Shown piece by piece: positions 27,818-36,410 of a DNA stretch of 64,000 nucleotides (its first letter is position 1; every line of letters begins with the position of its first letter). Made by a program: the position numbers and the translations under genes. The notes under the pieces are model-generated. The model worked only from the letters and a program-made list of their open reading frames with translations. It was not told where the DNA came from and did not search any database. Origin of the DNA: Pseudomonas graminis (GTDB lineage Bacteria > Pseudomonadota > Gammaproteobacteria > Pseudomonadales > Pseudomonadaceae); assembly GCF_004364335.1 (NCBI RefSeq), contig NZ_SOCR01000010.1, forward strand, positions 62,001 through 126,000. Direction: 5' to 3'.

Positions 27818-28876
27818 ATGAACAGACTTGAACGGATCAAAGGCTGCCTGCTCGGCGGCGCGGTGGGCGATGCGCTGGGTGCGCCGGTCGAGTTTCTCGA
27901 CTGGAGTGCCATCCGCGCCACCTTCGGTGCGCGTGGCATTATCGATTTCGCCCCGGCTTACGGTCGCGTGGGCGCCATCACCGACGACACGCAAATGATG
28001 CTCTTCACCGCTGAAGGTCTGCTGCGCGCCTATGTGCGCGGCATCTCCCGCGGTATTTGCAACGTACCCGGCGTCATCCACCATGCGTTGCTGCGCTGGC
28101 TGATGACCCAGGACTACTCGCCTGCCACTTCCGTCGACGTTAGCGTCAACGGTTGGCTGGTGCAGGAGCGCGCGTTGTGGTCCCGTCGCGCGCCCGGCCA
28201 GACGTGTTTAAGCGCGCTGAAGGCCAGCTCGAGCTTGGGCTTTCTCGCCCAAAACAACAGCAAAGGCTGTGGCGCCGTCATGCGCGTCGCGCCGTGCGCA
28301 TTCTTCCGCAATGCCTTCGACAACGCCGCTGAATCCGGCCGGCTGACCCACGGTCATCCAACGGGCTACATGGCCGCCGGGCTGTTCGCCGACATTCTCC
28401 AGCGCATCGTCGACGGCCAGGACCACCTCGAAGACGCCATTGCCAAAAGCCTGGCCGAGTACGGGGACAAACGCGGCATGGAGGAAACCCGAGCGATCGT
28501 CGAGCGCGTGCTCTTCTTTAGCTACGAAGGCCACCGCCCGACCCCCGAGCGCATCGACGAACTGGGCGGCGGATGGATTGCGGAAGAAGCTTTGGCGATT
28601 GGCATCTGGTGCGCACTCACTGCCAGATCGTTCGAAGACGGCGTGATCAATGCCGTGAACCACAGCGGGGACAGTGACAGCACCGGACTGATTGCCGGGC
28701 ATCTGCTGGGTATTCAGCACGGCGTGGAAGCGATTCCTGATCGTTGGCTTGAACCGCTCGAGTTGCGTGGGGTGATTGAGGCGGTGGCGGAGGATATCGA
28801 GCGGGTGCCGAGGGATTATTCGGGGTATGGCGGGGAGTATGATGATGAGATTTGGGAGCGGTATCCGGGGGGTTGA
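27818..28876 (+). CDS. ADP-ribosylglycohydrolase (DraG/ARH family)
   Basis: A 352-residue ADP-ribosylhydrolase. The first metal site is GCLLGGAVGDALGAPVEF, followed by ITDDTQMMLFTAEGLL and the C-terminal NHSGDSDSTGLIAGHLLG, which supply the di-magnesium ligands of DraG-type enzymes. It would remove ADP-ribose from proteins or nucleic acids. No DraT-type transferase or nitrogenase gene is nearby. Its closeness to NAD-based defence genes (Thoeris) may be chance, but enzymes of this family occur in toxin and immunity loci. Confidence 0.88.
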   Translation: MNRLERIKGCLLGGAVGDALGAPVEFLDWSAIRATFGARGIIDFAPAYGRVGAITDDTQMMLFTAEGLLRAYVRGISRGICNVPGVIHHALLRWLMTQDYSPATSVDVSVNGWLVQERALWSRRAPGQTCLSALKASSSLGFLAQNNSKGCGAVMRVAPCAFFRNAFDNAAESGRLTHGHPTGYMAAGLFADILQRIVDGQDHLEDAIAKSLAEYGDKRGMEETRAIVERVLFFSYEGHRPTPERIDELGGGWIAEEALAIGIWCALTARSFEDGVINAVNHSGDSDSTGLIAGHLLGIQHGVEAIPDRWLEPLELRGVIEAVAEDIERVPRDYSGYGGEYDDEIWERYPGG

Positions 28877-28926
28877 TGGGCTTGAGTGTTTCCAATTGAA
28901 CGGGTCAGCTACGGCACGGCAATCAG

Positions 28927-28951
28927 TTTGGTCAGCGGCCTGCTGACCAAA
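28927..28951. repeat. Perfect 10-bp inverted repeat
   Basis: TTTGGTCAGC (28927-28936) and GCTGACCAAA (28942-28951) form a hairpin with a 5-nt loop in the 269-bp gap before the nuclease gene. There is no T-tract on either side, so it may be an operator or recombination-type site rather than a terminator. Confidence 0.55.
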
Positions 28952-29145
28952 TGTGAGCGCTCTATAAGCCTCACACTCTATTGCTTGGCTTGCGGATTCC
29001 GAATGCTGTGCCCCGGTATCATGTGCTCGGCAGGGGACTGTTTTTTCAAACATGTATTGGCGGAATAAGGTCAATCGCCGGTACCCTCCGGAGCTCCTCA
29101 GTGAAGTAGCTCAAGCGTTTTTTTTCAATACGGAAGGATCTGACT

Positions 29146-30228
29146 TTGCCAATCAAAACGGATATTTGGACAGTAGATGCTGCGCCCATCAAGCTCGTAC
29201 CGAGCCGATTGCCAAGTGAGCAGTTTCTCGAAGACATGATCGTGAATGCGCCGGACATTCTCTCGGACGAGTGGATGCTTATCGGACGACAAGAAAGCAC
29301 GGGTATGGGCGGGCGAATCGACCTGCTTGCAGTGGCTCCCGACGGTGCGCTGGTGCTGATTGAGCTTAAACGGGATCGCACTCCGCGTGAGGTCGTTGCT
29401 CAAGCGATTGATTACGCGGTTTGGATTGAAAAACTACGCAGCGACGAAATCGAACTGATCTACAAACGTTTCCGGCCGGGACGCAGCTTGGGCGAAGACT
29501 TTCGTCAGCGATTTGGGCGCGTGCTGGGTGAAGGCGATCTGAACAACAGCCATCAGTTAATCATTGTCGCCACAGAACTGGATGCAAGCAGCGAGCGCAT
29601 CGTTTCCTATCTAAGTGAGCGAGACATCCCGATCAACGTCTTGTGCTTTCAGATTTTTCAGGCTGGAGTACGTCAACTGCTCAGTCGATCGTGGCTGCTC
29701 GACCCTGCGCAAACTCAGGTCAATGCGGCATCAACGGGGGAGGCTCAAAACGAACCGTGGAATGGTGAGTTTTACTGCTCGTACGGGGTATCAACGGCGC
29801 GCTCGTGGGATGACGCTGTCGAATTCGGATTCATCTCTGGGGGCGGCGGAAGTTGGTACAGCAAAACCTTGCGGGTACTTGCTCCAGGCGACCGCGTTTG
29901 GGTGAACGTTCCGCAGCAAGGTTACGTCGGCGTATGTCGGGTCATCGCCGCCGCTGCGCCGGCCAGTGCGTTTACAGTCATGAGGGATGGCGTCGACGTC
30001 CCCGTACTGGAAGCGGCGACACGCGGCAGTTATCACGTTGAGTTTTTCGATGACCTGGAGCGGTGCGAATACTTCGTTGGCGTTGAATGGCTGCAGACGG
30101 TCCCGCTTTCGCAAGCAGTGCGAGAGGTTGGATTCTTTGGTAATCAGAACACGATCTGCCGTCCGAGTACGCCGAAGTGGCGTTGGACCGTAGAACGGTT
30201 AAAGGTGTTTTTCCCAAGGTTTGAGTGA
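29146..30228 (+). CDS. PD-(D/E)XK nuclease-like protein (DUF91/NucS-type) with C-terminal PUA/EVE-like domain
   Basis: A 360-residue protein. The start is TTG at 29146, preceded by GGAAGGA. Residues about 20-150 contain GRIDLLAVAPDGALVLIELK, which supplies the D...ExK catalytic triad of PD-(D/E)XK nucleases of the NucS/DUF91 type, plus the following conserved QAIDYAVWIE. The C-terminal half has GDRVWVNVPQQGYVGVCRV, resembling PUA/EVE modified-base reader domains. Such a pairing suggests a nuclease that reads modified DNA. It sits just before the phosphorothioation-like operon. Domain assignment of the tail is inference. Confidence 0.75.
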   Translation: MPIKTDIWTVDAAPIKLVPSRLPSEQFLEDMIVNAPDILSDEWMLIGRQESTGMGGRIDLLAVAPDGALVLIELKRDRTPREVVAQAIDYAVWIEKLRSDEIELIYKRFRPGRSLGEDFRQRFGRVLGEGDLNNSHQLIIVATELDASSERIVSYLSERDIPINVLCFQIFQAGVRQLLSRSWLLDPAQTQVNAASTGEAQNEPWNGEFYCSYGVSTARSWDDAVEFGFISGGGGSWYSKTLRVLAPGDRVWVNVPQQGYVGVCRVIAAAAPASAFTVMRDGVDVPVLEAATRGSYHVEFFDDLERCEYFVGVEWLQTVPLSQAVREVGFFGNQNTICRPSTPKWRWTVERLKVFFPRFE

Positions 30229-30560
30229 TGTTCCGGCAACAGCGTCGCTTATGGCGGGGTTGCCTCGCTCGCATCTATGTCACGCGATATCTTTCCCAAA
30301 TGAGGGCGTCGAGGCTGAGTTCTTGACGCCGACGTTCTTGACGTATTGATTCTGGCGAATTACTAAGAAATCCTTTTTTGTACCCCACTGACGTATCGAG
30401 CGAGTATCACTTTGACACTTTTGCTGAATATGCGTGCTCCCACAGCCAGTCGAGGAATGCATAGTCCATGGCTATTGATGTTGCGCCAGTGATAGCTAAA
30501 TGAAATTTAACGTCGCGTTTGGCAATATGGAAACCGTCAGCGCGAAAGGGCGAAGTAAAA
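30229..30560. other. Intergenic, no gene recognised
   Basis: About 330 bp of noncoding sequence between the nuclease gene and the operon leader. Base composition falls from GC-rich to AT-rich across it, marking the left edge of the inserted segment. No attachment site, tRNA or integrase was seen. Confidence 0.5.
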
Positions 30561-30582
30561 AACTCAGCCCTCTTTAGGGCTG
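30555..30582 (-). terminator. Hairpin with T-tract on the minus strand, before the Ssp-like operon
   Basis: CAGCCC (30565-30570) and GGGCTG (30577-30582) form a 6-bp stem with a 6-nt loop. Read on the minus strand it is followed by AGTTTTTT, the form of an intrinsic terminator. It may insulate the operon promoter from antisense or upstream transcription; its right arm touches the LexA-like box. Confidence 0.5.
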
Positions 30583-30595
30583 TGTATTTATACAG
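30580..30595 (+). promoter_or_regulatory. LexA-type SOS box upstream of the phosphorothioation-like operon
   Basis: CTGTGTATTTATACAG fits the gammaproteobacterial LexA consensus CTGT-N8-ACAG exactly, with an AT-rich core and the outer TA after ACAG (ACAGTA) also matching. It ends 59 bp before the first start codon of the operon. If bound by LexA, the operon would be induced by DNA damage. Confidence 0.65.
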
Positions 30596-30612
30596 TACTA
30601 TTGCTGCCTGAG

Positions 30613-30637
30613 CAGACTGGTGACTCCGTCCAGTCTG
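30613..30637. promoter_or_regulatory. 8-bp palindrome in the operon leader
   Basis: CAGACTGG (30613-30620) and CCAGTCTG (30630-30637) are a perfect inverted repeat with a 9-bp spacer, 17 bp before the start codon. It could be a second operator or an RNA hairpin covering the ribosome-binding region. Confidence 0.5.
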
Positions 30638-30654
30638 GGATAGTATTGGTGCCT

Positions 30655-31593
30655 ATGATCACATTACGCCCTAACCAACGCCCCCAATTCTCGGGTCACG
30701 AGACCTTCCCTCTTCGTCAGCTTTGGCTGCGCAAAGCCTATGATGCTGTTGCCTACTATAGGAATTTAGGGCTTACCGCGCCCAAGACCGTATTTTCGGA
30801 GGATTCCGCCATCGCTCGGTTCGGGGTGGGGAAAAATATGGTCACGTCTATAAGGTTTTGGGCTACAGCCTGTCACATCATCGAGGAATCGGATGGTGGA
30901 TTCGTGCCAACTGAATTGGCAGACATGCTGTTTGATCCGGAAACCGGGCTTGACCCGTTTGCCGAGCAGCCTGCGACTACTTGGCTCATGCATTGGTTTC
31001 TCGCAAGTAGTCCAGAGAAGACCACAACATGGTATTTCATCTATAACCACGTAGTTCAGCAGGTCTTCAAGCGAGAGAGCGTTGTCGATGCCTTGTCGGG
31101 AATGATTTCTGAACACAATCTGCGTATATCACTAGCAACACTGAAAAGAGATGTCGAGTGTTGTATTAGAAGCTATGTGCCCAGGCTTGGGGGCGATTCA
31201 CCCGAGGAAATGAGTGAGCCCCTTCTTGGTGAATTGGGTTTGATTCAGCAAAACACCAAAGATAGCTTTGAATTTCGGCGTGGCGCCAAACGGTCATTAC
31301 CTGAGGGCGTATTTGCGTATGCCTTACTCGACTATTGGGAAAACTTGGGTCAGTCGGGCTCAGTCATGGCGTTTGATCGTGTAGCTCACGACTATGGTTC
31401 TCCTGGTCGAGTCTTCAAGCTAGATGAGCATGCGGTAGCTGATCGCCTTATGGGGCTAGAGCAGCTGAGTAAGGGGCAGCTGCTATGGACGGAACAGGCT
31501 GGTATTCGGCAGGTTACTCGTCAGGGCAATGCACTGAACGATATTAAAAAAGCTAAAAACACATTTTTGAAGGCCGCCTATGCCAAAGCTTAA
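30655..31593 (+). CDS. sspB: DUF4007 protein, SspB-like (putative phosphorothioation nickase)
   Basis: A 312-residue protein from ATG 30655 (MITLRPNQRPQFSGHETFPL), with ARFGVGKNMVTSIRFWATAC resembling the DUF4007 N-terminal winged-helix region. DUF4007 proteins are encoded with ATPase and PAPS-reductase-like genes, and SspB of SspABCD is reported to be a nickase that helps sulfur insertion. Assignment rests on this family match and on synteny. The upstream ribosome-binding site is weak. It overlaps the next gene by 14 bp. Codon use and GC are lower than in flanking core genes. Confidence 0.75.
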   Translation: MITLRPNQRPQFSGHETFPLRQLWLRKAYDAVAYYRNLGLTAPKTVFSEDSAIARFGVGKNMVTSIRFWATACHIIEESDGGFVPTELADMLFDPETGLDPFAEQPATTWLMHWFLASSPEKTTTWYFIYNHVVQQVFKRESVVDALSGMISEHNLRISLATLKRDVECCIRSYVPRLGGDSPEEMSEPLLGELGLIQQNTKDSFEFRRGAKRSLPEGVFAYALLDYWENLGQSGSVMAFDRVAHDYGSPGRVFKLDEHAVADRLMGLEQLSKGQLLWTEQAGIRQVTRQGNALNDIKKAKNTFLKAAYAKA

Positions 31594-34500
31594 GCAGAAT
31601 GCAGAGCCGAATGCTAAAAAGTTGTCGGATGTAGTTCATATTTCTCGGCAGTTTCTTCGCTCTGTTCGCTTAGATGCGGATCTAGGTCGTGATGATGCCT
31701 TGTCTGGTTACGTGTGCCAGGGTACGGCAAGAGCATTGCTTGAAAATATGGCTCGGCAGGTGACTGAAACTAAGCAGCGAGCATTCACATGGACAGGTCC
31801 ATATGGAGGGGGGAAATCATCTCTCGCTCTTATGCTTTGTTCATTAGTCGGCTCTAATGAATTAGTTAGGGCAAAAGCAAAGAACATCCTAGATCTTCCC
31901 TCCGATAGCGTCGTTTATAAAGCTTTTGATGCTCGGGATAATGGCTGGGTAGTGGTGCCTTTAGTTGGAAAGCGGGCAAGTATCGTCAGTGAGCTTTCAA
32001 GTGCATTGGTAAAGGCCAAAGGTGAGGCACCCACCAAGAAAAAGTCTCATGATGTTGTTGGTGAGCTTCTTTCCACTGCTGAGCTCCATCCGCAAGGCGT
32101 GCTTGTAGTTATCGACGAATTAGGGAAGCTACTAGAAGCCGCGGCTCAAGATGGCGACGATATCTACATATTTCAAGAGCTTGCGGAGGCTGCGAGCCGT
32201 AGCAGTGGGAAACTTGTTATTGTGGGTATTCTACATCAGGCTTTTGATGCATATGCTTCAAGGCTCGGAAGGCAATCTCAAGATGATTGGACGAAAGTCC
32301 AAGGTAGATTTATTGACATACCCCTAGTTTCTGCCACAGATGAAGTAGTTGAACTTATTGGTAAGGCCATTGAGGTTTCAGTAGACGATCATTTAGTGGT
32401 GGCTCGTACTCAGTCGGATGCAATAGCTAAATCGATAAAGGCAAGAAGACCAAGTACGCCGCCTGGACTGAGTGCTGGGCTAACAAAATGTTGGCCACTT
32501 CACCCCATCACTGCCGGTCTTTTGGGACCGATTTCTAAGCGTCGATTTGGTCAGAATGAAAGAAGTACCTTCGGCTTTTTGGCTTCGAGAGAACCGCTGG
32601 GCTTTCTTGAGTTCTTGGAAGGAACAAACTGCTCCGATAATCTCACATACGGACCTGCGCGTTACTGGGATTATCTTAAAGCCAATTTAGAACCGGCTAT
32701 CATTGCGTCCCCCGATGGTCATCGTTGGGCAGTCGCTTGTGATGCTGTTGAGCGGGCTGAGGCGAAGGGAGAATCACTGCACGTCGAGCTTACGAAAGTT
32801 GTCGCTCTCATTGAGATGTTTAGAAATGGCTCTGGGATAGTGCCAGAGGAGAAAGTGCTTTCAGCTTCAATCCCAATGATCTCTCCAGTGGATATACACA
32901 AGACACTAGCGGACTTGGTAAATTGGAAGATCTTGATTGAGAGGAAGCATCTCGGAGCTTACGGCGTTTACGCTGGCAGCGACTTTGATATCGAAGCGGC
33001 AGTCAATCAGGCTAGATATGAAATCGGTACTTATGCGCTCTCTCAAGTATCGGCCCTAAGTGATCTCCAGCCTATACTTGCTAAGCGGTTGTACCAAGAG
33101 ACTGGGACCATGCGTTGGTTCGGTCGTCAGATAATTCGTTTATCTGAGGCTGGGGAGCACCTAAAAAAGTTAAAACCCGAAAGAAACAGTGTAGGGGCAT
33201 TTCTTCTTTGTTTGCCTGAAGTTGGTCAGTCTGCCCAATCTGCTGATATGGCCGCTAAAAAGCTGAGCTCAGAAAATAGTGAGCGGGCGTTATTGTTTGG
33301 AGTTCCTGCAAACGCGGAAAAAATCGCAGATTTAAGTCTTGAGTTGGCGGCGTCTGAGCGAGTAATGCGGACGAGACCTGAGCTAGAGGGAGACTCAGTA
33401 GCAAAGCGTGAACTGACAGGCAGAGTTGCCGCAATTAAGTCTTCACTTGAGGAAGAGTTGACTGATGCGTTCAGTCTATCGAAGTGGTATCACAATGGAG
33501 TGATCCAGACGAGAGCAAAGTCGGCCTCTCTTTCCATGACGGCATCTGCGATTGCAAAAGAAATATTTTTCAAAAGTCCTCGTATATTGAGTGAGTTGAT
33601 TAATAGAGAGGAGCTCTCTAGCAACTCCAGCAAGGCTCGTAAAGATCTTTTATACCGAATGATTTCGCATACGTTCGAAGCTGACTTAGGTTACCACAGT
33701 CACCCCGCTGACGCGGGTCTCTACTATACGGTCCTTCAGGGCACAGGTTTGCATGCGCATAGAGAGCAGGGGTGGGCTTTTGGCGCACCTCCTGCGGGTT
33801 ATAAGTCTGATGATATGACATCTCTATGGTGGGATACGGAGAGTTATCTATTACAAGCTGGAAAGAGAACTACGCTAGCCTCCTTATATGAATTTTGGGG
33901 GGCGCCGCCCTATGGAGTTCGCTCGGGCCTGATGCCCGTTCTAGCGTTGGCTTTTTTCTTGGCCAATCGTTCCGCATTGGCGATGTATATAGATGAAGGA
34001 TTCACGCCAGATATCACAGAAGCTGCTGTAGATGAGTGGCTCCAAGATCCAAAGAGAATTAGATTTCAGTTTGTTGAGGCATCCAAGGATAAGGCTAAGC
34101 TGGTATCAGCGATTGCTAATACGGTTTCTGTTTTTTCACAGCACGGTGCTGAAATTGAACCTTTAGACGCGGCTCGGGGGTTAGTGAGCATGGTAGTCAA
34201 TTTACCTGCTTGGACTAGGAGAACTACCTCTGTATCTCAAATGGCTCAAGACGTTAGGGCTATGTTACTTAAAGCTAATGATCCACATAAAGTTATTTTT
34301 GCGGATCTGCCTACAGTTCTAGGGGCCCTTGATTCTGATGATCTGATTTCTAAGTTGAAACTCGTGACGGATGAGCTTTTCTCTGCCTATCCAGCGATGT
34401 TGGAGCGGGTGAAGGAAAAGCTGTTCTCCGCACTTGACCACTCTGGAAGAAGCGTGGAAGAGCTGCAAAGGCGAGCTACTGGGGTTAAAGGTATTACTGG

Positions 34501-34927
34501 TGACTTTTTGCTCGACGCATTCGCAACTCGCCTGGAAACATTTGATGGCGATACTGCCAGCGTTGAGAAAATAATTAGCTTGGCGACTAGTAAGCCACCA
34601 GCGCAATGGGTAGACCGCGATATTGACGCCGCCCTTTCGCAGATTGGCTCTTGGTCTATTGATCTCAGGAAGGAAGAAGCCATGGCCCCTTTGCATGGTA
34701 GACCTGCATCGCGGAGAGTCATTGGTGTGGTTTTTGGATCTAAGCATGGCCAAGACGCCACTGGATCAGTTGATATCGCAGAGACAGACGTTGTAGCTGT
34801 AGACGATGTTGTGAAGCGTCTGCTTGCCATGGCTCACAGCGAAAATCGAGACATTGTTATCGCTGCTTTGGCCGAGGCGGGAGCGCTTCTCATGAGTCAG
34901 CGGATTAAGGAGCAACGAAATGACTGA
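31580..34927 (+). CDS. sspC: Large P-loop ATPase, SspC-like
   Basis: A 1115-residue ATPase. Walker A is GPYGGGKSS (residues 73-81) and Walker B is GVLVVIDELGK with Asp179-Glu180. The rest is a long helical region without other recognised domains, ending about residue 1115. The size and position between the DUF4007 and PP-loop genes match SspC of SspABCD phosphorothioation systems. An alternative reading is a BREX BrxC/PglY-like ATPase, but no PglZ or methylase gene is present. Overlaps the next gene by 8 bp. Confidence 0.75.
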   Translation: MPKLKQNAEPNAKKLSDVVHISRQFLRSVRLDADLGRDDALSGYVCQGTARALLENMARQVTETKQRAFTWTGPYGGGKSSLALMLCSLVGSNELVRAKAKNILDLPSDSVVYKAFDARDNGWVVVPLVGKRASIVSELSSALVKAKGEAPTKKKSHDVVGELLSTAELHPQGVLVVIDELGKLLEAAAQDGDDIYIFQELAEAASRSSGKLVIVGILHQAFDAYASRLGRQSQDDWTKVQGRFIDIPLVSATDEVVELIGKAIEVSVDDHLVVARTQSDAIAKSIKARRPSTPPGLSAGLTKCWPLHPITAGLLGPISKRRFGQNERSTFGFLASREPLGFLEFLEGTNCSDNLTYGPARYWDYLKANLEPAIIASPDGHRWAVACDAVERAEAKGESLHVELTKVVALIEMFRNGSGIVPEEKVLSASIPMISPVDIHKTLADLVNWKILIERKHLGAYGVYAGSDFDIEAAVNQARYEIGTYALSQVSALSDLQPILAKRLYQETGTMRWFGRQIIRLSEAGEHLKKLKPERNSVGAFLLCLPEVGQSAQSADMAAKKLSSENSERALLFGVPANAEKIADLSLELAASERVMRTRPELEGDSVAKRELTGRVAAIKSSLEEELTDAFSLSKWYHNGVIQTRAKSASLSMTASAIAKEIFFKSPRILSELINREELSSNSSKARKDLLYRMISHTFEADLGYHSHPADAGLYYTVLQGTGLHAHREQGWAFGAPPAGYKSDDMTSLWWDTESYLLQAGKRTTLASLYEFWGAPPYGVRSGLMPVLALAFFLANRSALAMYIDEGFTPDITEAAVDEWLQDPKRIRFQFVEASKDKAKLVSAIANTVSVFSQHGAEIEPLDAARGLVSMVVNLPAWTRRTTSVSQMAQDVRAMLLKANDPHKVIFADLPTVLGALDSDDLISKLKLVTDELFSAYPAMLERVKEKLFSALDHSGRSVEELQRRATGVKGITGDFLLDAFATRLETFDGDTASVEKIISLATSKPPAQWVDRDIDAALSQIGSWSIDLRKEEAMAPLHGRPASRRVIGVVFGSKHGQDATGSVDIAETDVVAVDDVVKRLLAMAHSENRDIVIAALAEAGALLMSQRIKEQRND

Positions 34928-35762
34928 GCATCACGTCCTCGGGCTGTCCGGTGGTAAGGATAGTGCTGCGCTTGCCGTATACATGAGCCAACACTATCCT
35001 GATCTCAACATTCAATACTTTTTTACTGATACAGGCAAAGAACTCCCTGAAGTGTATGAATTTTTAGGCCGGTTGGAAGGTTTTTTGGGTAAGCCAATTG
35101 AGCGCCTTAACCCTCATAGGGATTTCGATTTCTGGCTTCGCCAATACAATAATTTTTTGCCGTCACCAAATACCCGATGGTGCACGCGAAAGTTAAAGTT
35201 AGATCCATTCAAGCAGTGGATTCACCCGTGGTTAAAAGCTGGTGATAGGGTTTACAGCTACGTGGCAATACGCGCTGATGAAGAGCACCGTGAGGGTATG
35301 ATCGCAAGAGAAGATAATCTTGTGGTCAAACTTCCCTTCAGAGAAGGTGGTGTTGATAAGCCTGGAATTATCGATATTTTGGAAGCTTCTGGCCTTGGGC
35401 TACCGAAATACTACGACTGGCGCTCTCGTAGCGGTTGTACTTTTTGCTTCTTTCAGCAAAAAATAGAATGGGTAAACCTTAAGCAAAATCATCCCGACCG
35501 TTTTGAAGAAGCAAAGGAGTATGAAAAAAATGCTGTTGACAGCGGTTCTCCTTTTACATGGAGCCAAGGGGAATCATTAGTCGACCTTGAACAGCCTGAG
35601 CGGATTTCCCAAATTGTTTCTGATTTCAACGCCCGTAAGGAGCGTGAACGGTTGCGGCGTAAGCCGAACCCTCTTAGGGAGGTTACCGATGGGCCGATAG
35701 ATATCGACGACCTATTTTTCTTAGATGAAGGTGGGGGGGCATGTTTGGTATGTCACAAGTGA
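34920..35762 (+). CDS. sspD: PAPS-reductase-like PP-loop protein, SspD/DndC-like sulfurtransferase
   Basis: A 280-residue protein with the PP-loop SGGKDS at residues 10-15 (adenylating the DNA phosphate in DndC/SspD models). Cysteines at 88 (TRWCTRK), 173 and 176 (SGCTFCFF) and 275 and 278 (ACLVC) could carry an iron-sulfur cluster or the persulfide. This supports sulfur transfer rather than PAPS reduction. No cysteine desulfurase gene (SspA/DndA) is present, so a chromosomal IscS would have to supply sulfur. Overlaps the next gene by 13 bp. Confidence 0.8.
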   Translation: MTEHHVLGLSGGKDSAALAVYMSQHYPDLNIQYFFTDTGKELPEVYEFLGRLEGFLGKPIERLNPHRDFDFWLRQYNNFLPSPNTRWCTRKLKLDPFKQWIHPWLKAGDRVYSYVAIRADEEHREGMIAREDNLVVKLPFREGGVDKPGIIDILEASGLGLPKYYDWRSRSGCTFCFFQQKIEWVNLKQNHPDRFEEAKEYEKNAVDSGSPFTWSQGESLVDLEQPERISQIVSDFNARKERERLRRKPNPLREVTDGPIDIDDLFFLDEGGGACLVCHK

Positions 35763-36409
35763 GCGGTGACAATGGTCGATATGGTTGGCGCGAGCTAAGC
35801 ACTGCTCCCGAAGCATCTGGGGTATATGCTTGGTATGCAAAACTTCTTATAGGTTCAGCCGATTTGACCGATTTTACAGATAACGTTAATCGGCTAAATA
35901 TCAGAGGAGAGGATCCCCGAACTTACGTTGCAGAAGCTTTAGAAAGACTTATATTTCGACGCTATCATGAAGATAATTATCAAGTCACGGTCTCCGGTCC
36001 TCTTAAGCCGAGATACGTGGGCGAGGCCGCTCATCAAATATCTCTATCCCAGAGCTTAGTGGAAAGACTGTGTGCCGATCCGACACGGTTAGCGATCATT
36101 GCAGAAACATTGTCAGTCGCAGCTCCTGCATTTACCGCGCCTCTTTATATCGGAATGGCGACTTCTTTGCGGGAGCGGCTCATGAAGCATAAAACGCTTA
36201 TAGAGAAACTTAGAGATGCCAAAAGCCGAAGATCTACAGAAGAGATGATTGATGGCGATGCGGGTTTCGCACGGCAGATAGTGGCCAGACAGTTTGACCC
36301 AACTAATCTTTTTGTTCATGTCCGTTTGGTTAATTCTATTAGCAACGAGCATGTCGATATTGAAAACGTCTTAAATCGAATTAATTTCCCTATTTTTGGA
36401 AGGAACTAA
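35750..36409 (+). CDS. GIY-YIG-like nuclease with long insertion
   Basis: A 219-residue protein; ATG 35750 is preferred, though an ATG at 35741 adds three residues. GVY (24-26) and YIG (133-135, APLYIGMATSLRERLMKHK) fit a GIY-YIG nuclease core, with Arg141 or Arg143 and a late Glu (NEHVDIENVLN) as plausible catalytic residues. The spacing between the two motifs, about 106 residues, is far larger than the ten or so usual in the family, so a domain is inserted there. It overlaps sspD and ends one base before the DGQHR gene, so it belongs to the operon. A restriction role is inference. Confidence 0.62.
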   Translation: MSQVSGDNGRYGWRELSTAPEASGVYAWYAKLLIGSADLTDFTDNVNRLNIRGEDPRTYVAEALERLIFRRYHEDNYQVTVSGPLKPRYVGEAAHQISLSQSLVERLCADPTRLAIIAETLSVAAPAFTAPLYIGMATSLRERLMKHKTLIEKLRDAKSRRSTEEMIDGDAGFARQIVARQFDPTNLFVHVRLVNSISNEHVDIENVLNRINFPIFGRN

Positions 36410-36410
36410 A

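Noticed and set aside
31580..35762. BREX type 4 (PglZ/PAPS-reductase) system
   Set aside because: An ATPase and PAPS-reductase-like gene are shared, but no PglZ, methylase or Lon-like gene is present, and the DUF4007 partner fits Ssp better.
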